Of a DNA stretch of 64,000 nucleotides, positions 49,948-60,511 are shown one piece after another. The DNA comes from Streptomyces fradiae ATCC 10745 = DSM 40063 (GTDB lineage Bacteria; Actinomycetota; Actinomycetes; Streptomycetales; Streptomycetaceae): positions 1,970,501 to 2,034,500 of the forward strand of contig NZ_CP023696.1 of the NCBI RefSeq assembly GCF_008704425.1, given 5' to 3'. The notes under the pieces were generated by a model. The model searched no databases, was not told where the DNA came from, and saw only the letters and a program-made list of their open reading frames with translations. How positions within the stretch are numbered: the first letter of the stretch is position 1; every line of letters starts with the position of its first letter. The translations under genes were made by a program, and so were the position numbers.

Positions 49948-49974
49948 CTGGCACTCACCGTGTCCGAGTGCCAA
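49948..49974 (-). promoter_or_regulatory. CIRCE operator of hrcA-dnaJ
   Basis: CTGGCACTC (49948-49956), nine bases, GAGTGCCAA (49966-49974); read on the minus strand TTGGCACTC-n9-GAGTGCCAG, one base from perfect symmetry and matching the CIRCE consensus TTAGCACTC-n9-GAGTGCTAA. It lies 51 bases before the hrcA start. Confidence 0.95.
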
Positions 49975-50056
49975 TCATCCCCGCCGCCAGTGTACGGCGC
50001 CGGGGTCGATGCCTGGCAAGGGCGGCGTGGCGAGCGCGACGGCGAGCGGGGCCGCT

Positions 50057-50104
50057 CACCTGCCGTGCGGTGCCGGAAGCCACCTGCCGTGCGGTGCCGG
50101 AAGC
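50057..50104. repeat. Perfect 24-bp tandem duplication
   Basis: Two identical copies (50057-50080 and 50081-50104) of a unit beginning CACCTGCCGTGCGGTGCCGG. Confidence 0.92.
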
Positions 50105-50273
50105 GCGGTGCTGCCGGGCGCGCGGCGGCGTGCGGCCGGGCGCCACCGGGCGCGCGGCGGCGGTGGCCGGTCCCGTGGCGGGACGGGTGGCCGGTCCGCT
50201 CGCCCCACGCGGCGGCGGTGGTCGGCCCGCTCGCCGGGCGCGGCGGGCGGGTGCTTGCCGATAGCGTCGCGGT

Positions 50274-51011
50274 ATGGACGTCGCTTGGGAAGAGTACGGG
50301 TGGGAGCGGCTCGCCCCCGGAGTGGGGCGCAGGAGGCTCCCCGGCTGGGACGCGACCGTCGGCCTGGTGGTGGGCGAGGACGCCGCGCTGCTGTTCGACG
50401 CGGGTTCCACGCTGCGGGAGGGGGCCGGGATCCGGGCCCAGACGCGGGGGCTGCTGGGCGGCCGGCGCGTGACGCACATCGCACTGAGCCATCCGCACTT
50501 CGACCACGTGCTGGGGGCGGCGGCCTTCTCGGGCGCGCAGGTGTTCGGCGCGGTCGGGCTGGACGAGGTGCTGGTGCGCGAGCGGGAGGAGCTGCGGGCG
50601 GACGCCGTGCGGTGGGGCGTCCCCGAGGACGAGGCGGGCGAGGCCGCGGACGTCCTGGTGCGCCCGCACCACCTGGTGTGCGCGGAGTGGACGCTCGACC
50701 TGGGCGGCCGGCAGGTGATGCTGGCCGACGCCGGTCCCGGCCACACCGGCCACGACCTGGTGCTGCTGGTGCCGGGCGCGGCCGGGGACGCCCCGCCGGA
50801 GGTGGTGTTCTGCGGGGACCTGGTGGAGGAGTCGGGCGAGCCCCAGGCGGGGCCCGACGCGTTCCCGGCGCTGTGGCCGGCCGCGCTGGACCGGCTCCTG
50901 GCGCTGGGCGGCGAGGACGCGGCGTACGTGCCGGGGCACGGCGCGGTGGTGGACGCGGCGTTCGTCCGCGCCCAACGCGATGAGCTGGCCCGCCGGTTCG
51001 CCGTGTCGTAG
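50274..51011 (+). CDS. MBL-fold metallo-hydrolase
   Basis: Protein of 245 aa with a metallo-beta-lactamase fold: HxHxDH-type motif in LSHPHFDHVLG (about 70-80), a further ligand His in AGPGHTGHDLVLL, the Asp in FCGDLVEE (about 182-189), and YVPGHGAVVD near the C-terminus. The second motif position (HPHFDH) fits glyoxalase II-like hydrolases. Substrate unknown. ATG 50274; eleven bases before DUF3097, likely co-transcribed. Confidence 0.85.
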   Translation: MDVAWEEYGWERLAPGVGRRRLPGWDATVGLVVGEDAALLFDAGSTLREGAGIRAQTRGLLGGRRVTHIALSHPHFDHVLGAAAFSGAQVFGAVGLDEVLVREREELRADAVRWGVPEDEAGEAADVLVRPHHLVCAEWTLDLGGRQVMLADAGPGHTGHDLVLLVPGAAGDAPPEVVFCGDLVEESGEPQAGPDAFPALWPAALDRLLALGGEDAAYVPGHGAVVDAAFVRAQRDELARRFAVS

Positions 51012-51022
51012 CGTCTGGTCGC

Positions 51023-51832
51023 ATGCGCGCCTACGACTCCGACCTGACCCCTCCGTGGAAGAAGCCGGCCGCCGTGCCGGAGGTGCCCGCCGAGCCGGAC
51101 CTGGTGGTCGAGGAGGCCGGTACCGGGTTCTGCGGGGCGGTGGTGGGGTGCGAGGCCGGCGCGGTGACGCTGGAGGACCGGTTCGGCAAGCGCCGGGTCT
51201 TCCCGCTGGCGCCGCGCGGCTTCCTGCTGGAGGGCCGCCCGGTGACCCTGGTCCGGCCGACCGCCGCCAAGCCGGTGCGGCCGTCCCGTACGGCCTCCGG
51301 GTCGGTCGCCGTGCCGGGTGCGCGGGCGCGGGTCGCGCGGGCGGGGCGGATCTACGTGGAGGGGCGCCACGACGCGGAGCTGGTGGAGCGGGTGTGGGGC
51401 GACGACCTGCGGATCGAGGGCGTCGTCGTGGAGTACCTGGAGGGCGTCGACGACCTGCCCGCGGTCGTCCGGGACTTCCGCCCCGGCCCGGACGCCCGGC
51501 TCGGGGTGCTGGTGGACCACCTGGTGCAGGGGTCCAAGGAGGCCCGGATCGCCGCGTCGGTCACCGACCCGCACGTGCTGGTGGTGGGGCATCCGTACGT
51601 GGACGTGTGGCAGGCCGTGAAGCCGTCGGCGCTGGGCATCCCGGCGTGGCCGGCCGTGCCGCGCGGCCAGGACTGGAAGACCGGGGTGTGCCGGGCGCTG
51701 GGCTGGCCCGAGAACACCGGCGCGGCCTGGCGCCACATCCTGGGCCGGGTCCGCTCGTACCGGGACCTGGAGCCGGAGCTGCTGGGCCGGGTCGAGGAGC
51801 TGATCGACTGGGTGACGGCGCCGCCGTCGTAG
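51023..51832 (+). CDS. DUF3097 family protein
   Basis: Actinobacterial protein of 269 aa of unknown function. Conserved blocks: N-terminal YDSDLTPPWKKP, a beta-rich region (about 25-75), RIYVEGRHDAELVERVWGDDLR (about 111-132), which resembles a Toprim-like motif with its EGxxD pattern, GVLVDHLVQGSKEARIA, and VVGHPYVDVWQAVKP. I infer a nucleic-acid-related fold from the Toprim-like segment; that is not established. It follows the MBL gene by eleven bases. Confidence 0.82.
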   Translation: MRAYDSDLTPPWKKPAAVPEVPAEPDLVVEEAGTGFCGAVVGCEAGAVTLEDRFGKRRVFPLAPRGFLLEGRPVTLVRPTAAKPVRPSRTASGSVAVPGARARVARAGRIYVEGRHDAELVERVWGDDLRIEGVVVEYLEGVDDLPAVVRDFRPGPDARLGVLVDHLVQGSKEARIAASVTDPHVLVVGHPYVDVWQAVKPSALGIPAWPAVPRGQDWKTGVCRALGWPENTGAAWRHILGRVRSYRDLEPELLGRVEELIDWVTAPPS

Positions 51833-51898
51833 CCGGGGCCCTCGTGTCCGGGCCGGTCGCCGTGGCCGGGGACCTCGTGTCCGGGCCCGCCGCCGTGG
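51833..51898. repeat. 33-bp tandem duplication after DUF3097
   Basis: Two 33-bp units (51833-51865 and 51866-51898), both containing CTCGTGTCCGGGCC or its one-base variant, starting right after the DUF3097 stop. Confidence 0.88.
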
Positions 51899-51910
51899 CC
51901 CGTCCCGCGT

Positions 51911-51938
51911 GCGACGGCCGGACGTCCGGCCGCGTCGC
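51911..51938. terminator. Palindromic terminator between DUF3097 and hemW
   Basis: Perfect 18-base palindrome CGGCCGGACGTCCGGCCG (51915-51932) with imperfect GCGAC/GTCGC extensions, 22 bases after the hemW stop on the minus strand. Confidence 0.6.
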
Positions 51939-51959
51939 CGGGCCCCGGTGGCGGCCCCC

Positions 51960-53192
51960 TCAGTCGACCAGGTCGCGCACCACCGCGTCGGCGAGGAGCC
52001 GGCCGCGCAGGGTGAGGACGGCCCGGCCCCCGGCGTACGGGCCCTCCTCCAGCAGCCCGTCCGCCACCGCGCGCCCCGCCGCCGCCAGCCCCGCCGGGCG
52101 GAGCAGCGCCAGGGGCGCCCCGTCGCGCAGCCGCAGCTCCAGCAGGACGCGCTCGACGCGCCGGTCCTCCTCCGTCAGCACCTCCCGCCCCGCGCCGGGC
52201 GAGCGGCCCTCGGCGAGGGCGGCGGCGTAGGCGCCGGGGTGCTTGGCGTTCCACCACCGGACGCCGCCGACGTGGCTGTGCGCGCCGGGCCCGGCGCCCC
52301 ACCAGTCGGCGCCGCGCCAGTACAGCTCGTTGTGGAGGCAGCGGGCCGCCTCCGAGGTGGCCCAGTTCGACACCTCGTACCAGGTGAACCCGGCCTCGGC
52401 CAGCACGGTGTCCGCGATCAGGTACCGGTCGGCGTGCGCGTCGTCGTCGGTCATCGGCACCTCGCCGCGCCGGATGCGCCGGGCCAGCCCGGTGCCCTCC
52501 TCGACGATCAGCGCGTACGCGGAGACGTGGTCGGGTCCGGCGCCGATCGCGGCGTCGAGGGAGGCCCGCCAGTCGTCGTCGCTCTCGCCGGGGGTGCCGT
52601 AGATCAGGTCGAGGTTGACGTGCTCGAACCCGGCGGCGCGGGCCTCGGCGACGCAGCGCTCGGGGCGGCCGGGCGTGTGGGTGCGGTCGAGGACCTTCAG
52701 GACGTGCGGGCGGGCGCTCTGCATGCCGAAGGAGATCCGGTTGAAACCGCCCTCGCGCAGCTCGGCCAGGTAGGCCGGGTCGACGGACTCCGGGTTGGCC
52801 TCCGTGGTGACCTCGGCGTCCTCGGCGAGGCCGAACTCGTCGCGCACGGCGCCGAGCATGCGGACCAGGTCGCCGGCGGCGAGCAGCGTGGGCGTGCCGC
52901 CGCCGACGAAGACGGTCCGCACCGGCCGCGGGTCGTCGCCGAGGACCTTGCGGGCGAGCCGGACCTCGTCGGCGAGGGTCGCCGCGTAGTTGTCGCGGGA
53001 GGCGAGGACGCCGCCGGAGCCGCGCAGCTCGGTGGCGGTGTACGTGTTGAAGTCGCAGTAGCCGCAGCGGGTCGCGCAGTACGGCACGTGCAGGTAGAAC
53101 CCGAGCGGCCGGTCCGCGCGCCCGTCGAGGGCGGACGGGGGCAGGGCCCCGTCCTCGGGCACGGGCTCACCATCGGGCAGTACGGAAGGCAT
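51960..53192 (-). CDS. hemW: Heme chaperone HemW (radical SAM)
   Basis: Radical-SAM protein of 410 aa, formerly annotated as coproporphyrinogen oxidase. The [4Fe-4S] motif is CATRCGYC (CxxxCxxC) at about 45-52, followed by the aromatic Phe of CDFNTY; GGGTPTLL (about 98-105) is the SAM-binding GGE-like strand, and the C-terminal HemN_C domain (about 310-405) is present. HemW lacks the extra Cys of true HemN (CxxxCxxCxC) and has Phe there, as here. It delivers heme to respiratory proteins. ATG 53192 preferred over 53201. Confidence 0.92.
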   Translation of the reverse strand: MPSVLPDGEPVPEDGALPPSALDGRADRPLGFYLHVPYCATRCGYCDFNTYTATELRGSGGVLASRDNYAATLADEVRLARKVLGDDPRPVRTVFVGGGTPTLLAAGDLVRMLGAVRDEFGLAEDAEVTTEANPESVDPAYLAELREGGFNRISFGMQSARPHVLKVLDRTHTPGRPERCVAEARAAGFEHVNLDLIYGTPGESDDDWRASLDAAIGAGPDHVSAYALIVEEGTGLARRIRRGEVPMTDDDAHADRYLIADTVLAEAGFTWYEVSNWATSEAARCLHNELYWRGADWWGAGPGAHSHVGGVRWWNAKHPGAYAAALAEGRSPGAGREVLTEEDRRVERVLLELRLRDGAPLALLRPAGLAAAGRAVADGLLEEGPYAGGRAVLTLRGRLLADAVVRDLVD

Positions 53193-53206
53193 GGGGTCCA
53201 TTGTCC

Positions 53207-53242
53207 GTCACCGCCGCCGGTGCGCGGCGCGGCGGCGGTGAC
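53207..53242 (-). terminator. Hairpin between the acyl-CoA ligase gene and hemW
   Basis: 13-bp perfect stem GTCACCGCCGCCG/CGGCGGCGGTGAC with a 10-base loop, 162 bases after the ligase stop and 15 bases before the hemW start. It could terminate the upstream transcript or lie in the hemW leader. Confidence 0.55.
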
Positions 53243-53403
53243 GGGCGGGCGGCGGTCGGCGGGCGGGGCGACGGGCCAGGCGACCGGCCGGGCGCCGGGG
53301 TGACGGCGGGCGCCCCCGGCCGGGCGCGCCATGCCTGGCGGGCGCCCCTCGGACGGGGACTCCGGCTCGGGCCTGGCGGACGCCCCTCGGGCGGCACTCC
53401 GGC

Positions 53404-55293
53404 TCAGGCCTCGCGGGCGCCCTCGTACATCTCCTCGATGAGGTGCTGGTACTCCCGCTCCACCACGGGCCGCTTCAGCTTGAGGCTCGGCGTCAGCTCG
53501 CCGTGCTCCACGTCGAGGTCGCGCGGCAGCAACCGGAACTTCTTGATCGTCTGCCACCGCTGCAGGCCCGCGTTGAGCCGGTCCACGTACCCCTGGACCA
53601 TCCCCTGGACCTGCGGCGTCGCCACCAGCTCGGCGTACGGCAGGCCGCCGATGCCCTGCTCCTGCGCCCAGCCCTGCAGCGCCGCCTCGTCGAGCGCGAT
53701 GAGCGCGGTGCAGTAGTTCCGGTCGGCGCCCAGGACGACGATGTTGGAGACGAACGGGCACAGCGCCTTGAAGTGGCCCTCGATCTCGGTCGGCGCGATG
53801 TACTTGCCGCCCGACGTCTTGAACAGGTCCTTCTTCCGGTCGGTGATCCGCAGGTACCCGTCCGGGGACAGCTCGCCGATGTCGCCGGTGTGGAACCAGC
53901 CGTCCGGCTCCAGCACCTCGGCCGTCTTGTCGGGCAGCTTGTGGTAGCCCTGCATGATGCCGGGGCCGCGCAGCAGCACCTCGCCGTCGTCGGCGATGCG
54001 CACCTCGCAGCCGGGCAGCGGCTTGCCGACCGTGCCGGTGCGGTAGGCCTCGCCCGGGTTCACGAAGGACGCGGCGGAGGACTCCGTCAGGCCGTATCCC
54101 TCGAGGATGTGGATGCCGGCGCCGGAGAAGAAGTAGCCGATCTCCGGGGCGAGCGCGACCGAGCCGGAGACCGCGGCGCGCAGCCGCCCGCCGAAGGCGG
54201 CGCGGAGCTTGGAGTAGACGAGGACGTCGGCGACCTTGTGCTTCGCGGTGAGGCCGAGCGGCGCCTTGGCCTGACCGGTGCGGCGGAAGCTGTCCTGGGT
54301 GGCCTTGGCGTAGTCGCGGGCGACTCCGGCGGCCCACTGGAAGATCTTGTACTTGGCCGGGCCGCCGGCCCGCGCCTTGTTGGCGACGCCGTTGTAGACC
54401 TTCTCGAAGATCCGCGGCACGGCGGCCATGTAGGTCGGCTGGACGACCGGCAGGTTCTCGATGATCTTGTCGACGCGGCCGTCGACGGCGGTGACGTGGC
54501 CGACCTCGATCTGGCCGGAGGTCAGGACCTTGCCGAAGACGTGGGCGAGCGGCAGCCACAGGTACTGCACGTCGTCCTCGCGGACCAGGCCGGTCGCCGC
54601 GATGGCCTTCGCCATGTACGACCAGTTGTCGTGCGGGAGGCGCACGCCCTTGGGGCGGCCGGTGGTCCCGGAGGTGTAGATCAGCGTGGCGAGCTGGTCG
54701 GCGGTGATGGCGCCGACCCGCTCGCGGACCGCCTCGGGGTGCTTCTCCAGGTAGGCCCGGCCCCGCTTCTCCAGGTCCTCCAGGGACAGCACCCAGCCCT
54801 CCGGGTCGCCCTCGGCGGGCGCGGCGGCGGCGGAGTCGACGACCACGACGTGGCGCAGCTGCGGCAGCTCGGCGCGGCGCTCGCGGGCCTTCGCCAGCTG
54901 GACGGCGTCCTCGGCGATCAGTACGCGGCTCTCGGAGTCGGAGAGGATGAACGCGGACTCCTCCGCGTTGGTCTGCGGGTAGATCGTCGTCGTGGCGGCG
55001 CCGGCGCACATGACGCCCAGGTCGCTCAGGATCCACTCGACGCGCGTGGCGGAGGCGAGGGCCACCCGCTCCTCGGGCTCCACGCCGAGGTCCACGAGCC
55101 CGGCGGCGATCGCGTAGACCCGGTCGGCGGCCTGGGCCCAGCTCAGGGACTTCCAGTCGTCCGGCCCCTGACCGGTGGAGGACGGCACCGGGTAGCGGTA
55201 CGCCTCCGCGTCCGGGGTCTTCGCCACCCGCTCGAAGAGAAGGCTCGCCACCGTGGGCGGGCGGTTCTCGATCTGGGTCTGTGTGTCGCTCAC
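53404..55293 (-). CDS. fadD: Long-chain fatty-acid--CoA ligase
   Basis: AMP-forming acyl-CoA synthetase of 629 aa. P-loop-like YTSGTTGRPKGV (about 207-218), the LPLAHVFG segment, EGYGLTESSAASF (about 387-399), hinge DGWFHTGDIGELSPDGYLRITDRKKDLFKTSGGKYI-type region (about 470-500), and the catalytic Lys in TPSLKLKRPVV near the end. GTG 55293 has GGAGG five bases upstream. It activates fatty acids for degradation or lipid synthesis; chain length is not readable. Confidence 0.93.
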   Translation of the reverse strand: MSDTQTQIENRPPTVASLLFERVAKTPDAEAYRYPVPSSTGQGPDDWKSLSWAQAADRVYAIAAGLVDLGVEPEERVALASATRVEWILSDLGVMCAGAATTTIYPQTNAEESAFILSDSESRVLIAEDAVQLAKARERRAELPQLRHVVVVDSAAAAPAEGDPEGWVLSLEDLEKRGRAYLEKHPEAVRERVGAITADQLATLIYTSGTTGRPKGVRLPHDNWSYMAKAIAATGLVREDDVQYLWLPLAHVFGKVLTSGQIEVGHVTAVDGRVDKIIENLPVVQPTYMAAVPRIFEKVYNGVANKARAGGPAKYKIFQWAAGVARDYAKATQDSFRRTGQAKAPLGLTAKHKVADVLVYSKLRAAFGGRLRAAVSGSVALAPEIGYFFSGAGIHILEGYGLTESSAASFVNPGEAYRTGTVGKPLPGCEVRIADDGEVLLRGPGIMQGYHKLPDKTAEVLEPDGWFHTGDIGELSPDGYLRITDRKKDLFKTSGGKYIAPTEIEGHFKALCPFVSNIVVLGADRNYCTALIALDEAALQGWAQEQGIGGLPYAELVATPQVQGMVQGYVDRLNAGLQRWQTIKKFRLLPRDLDVEHGELTPSLKLKRPVVEREYQHLIEEMYEGAREA

Positions 55294-55502
55294 GGCGTCC
55301 TCCGGCGGGCCTGGCAGATGCCGCACGCGGGCGTGCGGGCACTTCACTGCTGCGGGAAAAGCGGGTCAACGGCTGGTCTGTTTAACTCGCGAGTAACCAC
55401 CGAGCGGGATCAGGGTAGAGCGCCGCCGTCCGCTGCGTAAGGGGCTGTGAAGGCGTGCTTCATACCCGGTTCATAACGAATGCGGGCGCCGGCGAAGACG
55501 GC

Positions 55503-55533
55503 GGGCGCCCGTCCGGCATCCGGACGGGCGCCC
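55503..55533 (-). terminator. Terminator of lepA
   Basis: 14-bp perfect stem GGGCGCCCGTCCGG/CCGGACGGGCGCCC with a CAT loop, 55 bases after the lepA stop. Confidence 0.82.
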
Positions 55534-55588
55534 CCGTGCAGCGGACCACCGGGGGCGGGACCCGAAGGCCCCGGCCCCTCCGGCGGTC

Positions 55589-57457
<1,869 letters not shown>

Positions 57458-57568
57458 GCAGGGTCCTGATTCTCGAGACGCCCGGGCGTACGCCGGTGTC
57501 TCTGCTCGGGTCGACGTCGGATCGATACGTAGGCTCCATGGTCCCACGGGCGGGGACGGGCGCTCGGT

Positions 57569-57598
57569 TTGGGCCGCTCGAAGCGCTGCTGGTAGCCT
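57569..57598 (+). promoter_or_regulatory. Candidate rpsT promoter
   Basis: TTGGGC (57569-57574), 18 bases, TAGCCT (57593-57598), a vegetative-type pair about 70 bases before the rpsT start. Moderate match only. Confidence 0.35.
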
Positions 57599-57675
57599 GG
57601 GTAGCTGTGTCTCGTGGCCCTCTCAGCAGCGTGGCACACATCGAGGAATCCTTACGAACCTGAAAAGGCTCTTTC

Positions 57676-57942
57676 GTGGCGAACATCAAGTCCCAGATCA
57701 AGCGGAACAAGACGAACGAGAAGGCGCGCCTGCGCAACAAGGCCGTCAAGTCGTCGATCAAGACCGCGATCCGCAAGGCCCGTGAGGCCGCTGCCTCCGG
57801 CGACGTCGAGAAGGCCACCGCGGCCGCTCGCGAGGCGTCCCGCAAGCTCGACAAGGCCGCCTCCAAGGGCGTCATCCACAAGAACGCCGCCGCCAACAAG
57901 AAGTCGGCGCTGGCGTCCAAGCTGGCCGCCGTCCAGGGCTGA
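57676..57942 (+). CDS. rpsT: 30S ribosomal protein S20
   Basis: 88-residue basic helical protein binding 16S r[23 protein letters not shown] at the start and the Lys/Ala-rich three-helix body with [17 protein letters not shown] near the C-terminus. GTG start with AAAGG eight bases upstream. Codon use is highly biased, as expected for a ribosomal protein. Divergent from lepA; a strong hairpin lies 195 bases downstream. Confidence 0.97.
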   Translation: MANIKSQIKRNKTNEKARLRNKAVKSSIKTAIRKAREAAASGDVEKATAAAREASRKLDKAASKGVIHKNAAANKKSALASKLAAVQG

Positions 57943-58851
57943 GCTTCCCCCATACCGGGGACACCGTTCCCGGAACCGGCCGGAACCCCACGGGCCTGCG
58001 CCCCGGGGTGACGGACCGGGCGACTTGATCGCCGGGAGGGATCCAGCGGGCCCTCTCAACCACGCTCCCACCCGGCACCCCCGAGCCCGTACGCGGCCTG
58101 CGTTCGCCACGCGGGTACGGGCTCACACCGAACGTCCCGAAGGCCCCGGCCCCGTCTTTCCCCAGACGGAGCCGGGGCCTTCGGCATGCGGACATCCGCC
58201 GGGGCACCAGGGCGCCGGGCCGTCCCCGGCGCCCCGGCGCCCCGCGGGGGAGGCAGGCCGGTCGCGGGGATGACGGCGGGATCACGGCGGGACGGCGGGC
58301 ACCGCCGCCAGGACACCGCAGCTCGAACGGCCGCCCGACCGCGCTCGGGACCGCGACCGTACGGGCACCAGCGGCGGGGCGGCACCCCGCCGCGACCGCT
58401 CGGCACCGGAAGCCCTACGGCGTGGCGCACCGCGGCGAACGAGCCCGCCGGCGAACCGGCCGCACGGCGAAGGTCCCCGAAGGCGAACGAGCCCGCCGGC
58501 GTCGGTCACGCTGCGACGCCCACCCGGTATCGGCCGCCCGGCGACGGCGGCCCGGCGGCGGCGGCCCGGCGGCGGCGGCCCGGCGGCGACCGGGAGGCGA
58601 CCGGGAGGCGACGGTGTCTGGCAGCCGGCGGCGTCACGCAAGCGGCGGCCGCACATCCCCACCCCACCGACCCCGAGCGGCGGCAGCCCCGCGCGAGCAC
58701 GCGCGGCGCACGGACCACGAGGCATCCGCACGCGAGCCGGTGGACCGGAGGCGTCCACCCGCGAACCGGTGGACCGGACGAGACACCGCGCCCCGGTCCG
58801 AACCCCGCGCCCCCGGTCCGGCCCCCGCACCCCTGGTCCGAGTCCCCGCGC
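57943..58851. other. 909-bp non-coding gap between rpsT and holA
   Basis: The longest gap in the window. After the rpsT terminator (58137-58184) the sequence becomes repetitive: AACGAGCCCGCCGGCG at about 58438 and 58484, a GCGGCCCGGCGGCG series at 58548-58588, two CGACCGGGAGG units at 58587-58611 and several CCCGGTCCG words at 58790-58845. Neither strand shows a gene with a ribosome site and family similarity. Confidence 0.7.
58137..58184 (+). terminator. Terminator downstream of rpsT
   Basis: Long stem CCGAAGGCCCCGGC (58137-58150) plus CCGTCT (58152-58157) pairing with AGACGG (58164-58169) and GCCGGGGCCTTCGG (58171-58184), one C-A mismatch, six-base loop. Confidence 0.82.
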
Positions 58852-59835
58852 TCAGCGGCGCGAACGAGCCGCCCGCGCGATGGTGACGACGGCCTTCTCC
58901 AGGGCGTACTCGGGGTCGTCGCCGCCGCCCTTGACCCCGGCGTCGGCCTCGGCGACCGCGCGCAGCGCGACGGCGACCCCGTCCGGCGTCCATCCGCGCA
59001 TCTGCTGCCGGACGCGGTCGATCTTCCACGGCGGCATGCCCAGCTCGCGCGCGAGGTCGGCGGGGCGTCCGCCCCGTGCGGAGGACAGCTTGCCGATGGC
59101 GCGCACTCCCTGCGCCAGCGCGCTGGTGATCAGCACGGGCGCCACCCCGGTCGCGAGGGACCAGCGCAGCGCCTCCAGGGCCTCTGCGGCCCGTCCCTCC
59201 ACGGCCCGGTCGGCGACGTTGAAGCTGGACGCCTCGGCCCGGCCCGTGTAGTAGCGCCCGACGACCGCCTCGTCGATCGTGCCCTCCACATCGGCGGTGA
59301 GCTGGGAGACCGCACTGGCGAGCTCCCGGAGGTCACTGCCGATCGCGTCCACGAGCGACTGGCACGCCTCGGGCGTCGCCGACCGGCCCAGCGCCCTGAA
59401 CTCCTGCCGCACGAACGTCAGTCGCTCAGCCGGCTTGGTGGTCTTGGGACACGCCACCTCGCGGGCACCGCCCTTGCGGGCGGCATCCAGCAGGCCCTTG
59501 CCCTTGGCACCGCCGGGGTGCACGAGGACCAGGCTGATGTCCTCCACCGGTGCGGCGATGTACGCCTTCAGGTCCTTGACCGTGTCCGCCGACAGGTCCT
59601 GGGCGTTGCGCACGATCAGGACCTTGCGCTCGGCGAACAGCGACGGGCTCGTCAGCTCGGCGAGCCCGCCGGGCTGGAGCTGGTCGGCGGTCATGTCGCG
59701 CACGTCCGTGTCGGCGTCGGCGGCTCGCGCCGCCGCCACCACGTGCTGCACGGCACGGTCCAGCAGCAGGTCCTCCTGGCCCACGGCCAGGGTGACGGGG
59801 GCGAGCGGGTCGTCGTTCGGGTTCTTGGCAGCCAT
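58852..59835 (-). CDS. holA: DNA polymerase III subunit delta
   Basis: Clamp-loader delta subunit of 327 aa. N-terminal NPNDDPLAPVTLAVGQEDLLLDRAV, MTADQLQPGGLAELTSPSLFAERKVLIVRNAQD (about 47-79) typical of HolA domain I, and C-terminal helical domain with GMPPWKIDRVRQQMRGW (about 269-285). Positioned between comEC and rpsT in the same order as in other actinobacteria. ATG 59835. Confidence 0.93.
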   Translation of the reverse strand: MAAKNPNDDPLAPVTLAVGQEDLLLDRAVQHVVAAARAADADTDVRDMTADQLQPGGLAELTSPSLFAERKVLIVRNAQDLSADTVKDLKAYIAAPVEDISLVLVHPGGAKGKGLLDAARKGGAREVACPKTTKPAERLTFVRQEFRALGRSATPEACQSLVDAIGSDLRELASAVSQLTADVEGTIDEAVVGRYYTGRAEASSFNVADRAVEGRAAEALEALRWSLATGVAPVLITSALAQGVRAIGKLSSARGGRPADLARELGMPPWKIDRVRQQMRGWTPDGVAVALRAVAEADAGVKGGGDDPEYALEKAVVTIARAARSRR

Positions 59836-60125
59836 CGCCCCCAGCATCCCACGCCCCACCGACACGCCGGCCGGCCGTGGCACCGTCCCCGGAGCGGTCA
59901 GGGCCCCCGGCGTACCCCACTGCGGAACTCCGTCACCGCGCGTATCCGACTCGTCTGGCCGGACAGCCGGCCCTCGGCCTTCCGCCCCGTCATGTTCTCC
60001 GCGGTCCTGCGAGAGGGCCTCCGGCCTCCGGGCACCCCTCCGGATCCCCCGCACCTCCGGTTCCTCGGCCGCCTTCCCTTCCTACGCCCCGCAGGTCCTA
60101 CGCCCCGCAGGCCGGCTCGCTCGCT

Positions 60126-60413
60126 CTACGGCTCCTCGCGCCAGCCGTCCCACTCGGCGGCGAAGGCGTCGAGCTCGGCGGCGGACAGGCGGCCGTCCGG
60201 GTCCTCGATCACCAGGAGCCACTGGGCGTCCTCGGCGTCGTCCTCACCCGCGAGGGCGTCGCGCACGAGCTGGGGTTCCTCGTGCGTCCCGAACCGGGCG
60301 CCGAGCTCCTCGGCAGCCTCCTCGGCCGCGTCCCGGTCCGGCAGGACCAGCACGTGCCTGACGTCGTCGGCACGGTCATCGTCGTTCACTGCGTTCACGG
60401 CTCCATTCTTCAA
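60126..60413 (-). CDS. Small acidic hypothetical protein
   Basis: 95 residues, strongly acidic (many Asp/Glu), no cysteine, signal or membrane segment. Predicted alpha/beta: HVLVLPDRDAAEEAAEELG then AQWLLVIEDPDGRLSAAELDAFAAEWDGW. The ribonuclease-E-inhibitor-like alternation (RraB-type) is a faint resemblance only. GGGGG seven bases before ATG 60413; GTG 60398 and 60389 are alternatives. It sits between comEC and holA. Function unknown. Confidence 0.7.
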   Translation of the reverse strand: MKNGAVNAVNDDDRADDVRHVLVLPDRDAAEEAAEELGARFGTHEEPQLVRDALAGEDDAEDAQWLLVIEDPDGRLSAAELDAFAAEWDGWREEP

Positions 60414-60511
60414 CCCCCGCTCCCCCGCCGGACCCGCAGGCCGGCCTGGTGCCCAGGCCCTGCGTCCGGCGCCCGAGGCGCGGCACCGGACCGGCCCCCT
60501 ACCGTGCGGAC

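Larger units (their letters stand above)
49898..50273. other. 376-bp region between divergent hrcA and MBL genes
   Basis: Holds CIRCE (49948-49974), a perfect 24-bp tandem duplication (50057-50104) and GC-rich filler to 50260. No gene seen. Confidence 0.75.

Noticed and set aside
49897..49954. Longer HrcA starting at GTG 49954
   Set aside because: That codon lies inside the CIRCE operator; GTG 49897 has a proper ribosome site and matches the family start.
58830..58851. GGTCCGAGTCCCCGC, resembling a tRNA T-loop
   Set aside because: No acceptor stem, D-loop or anticodon arm can be folded around it.
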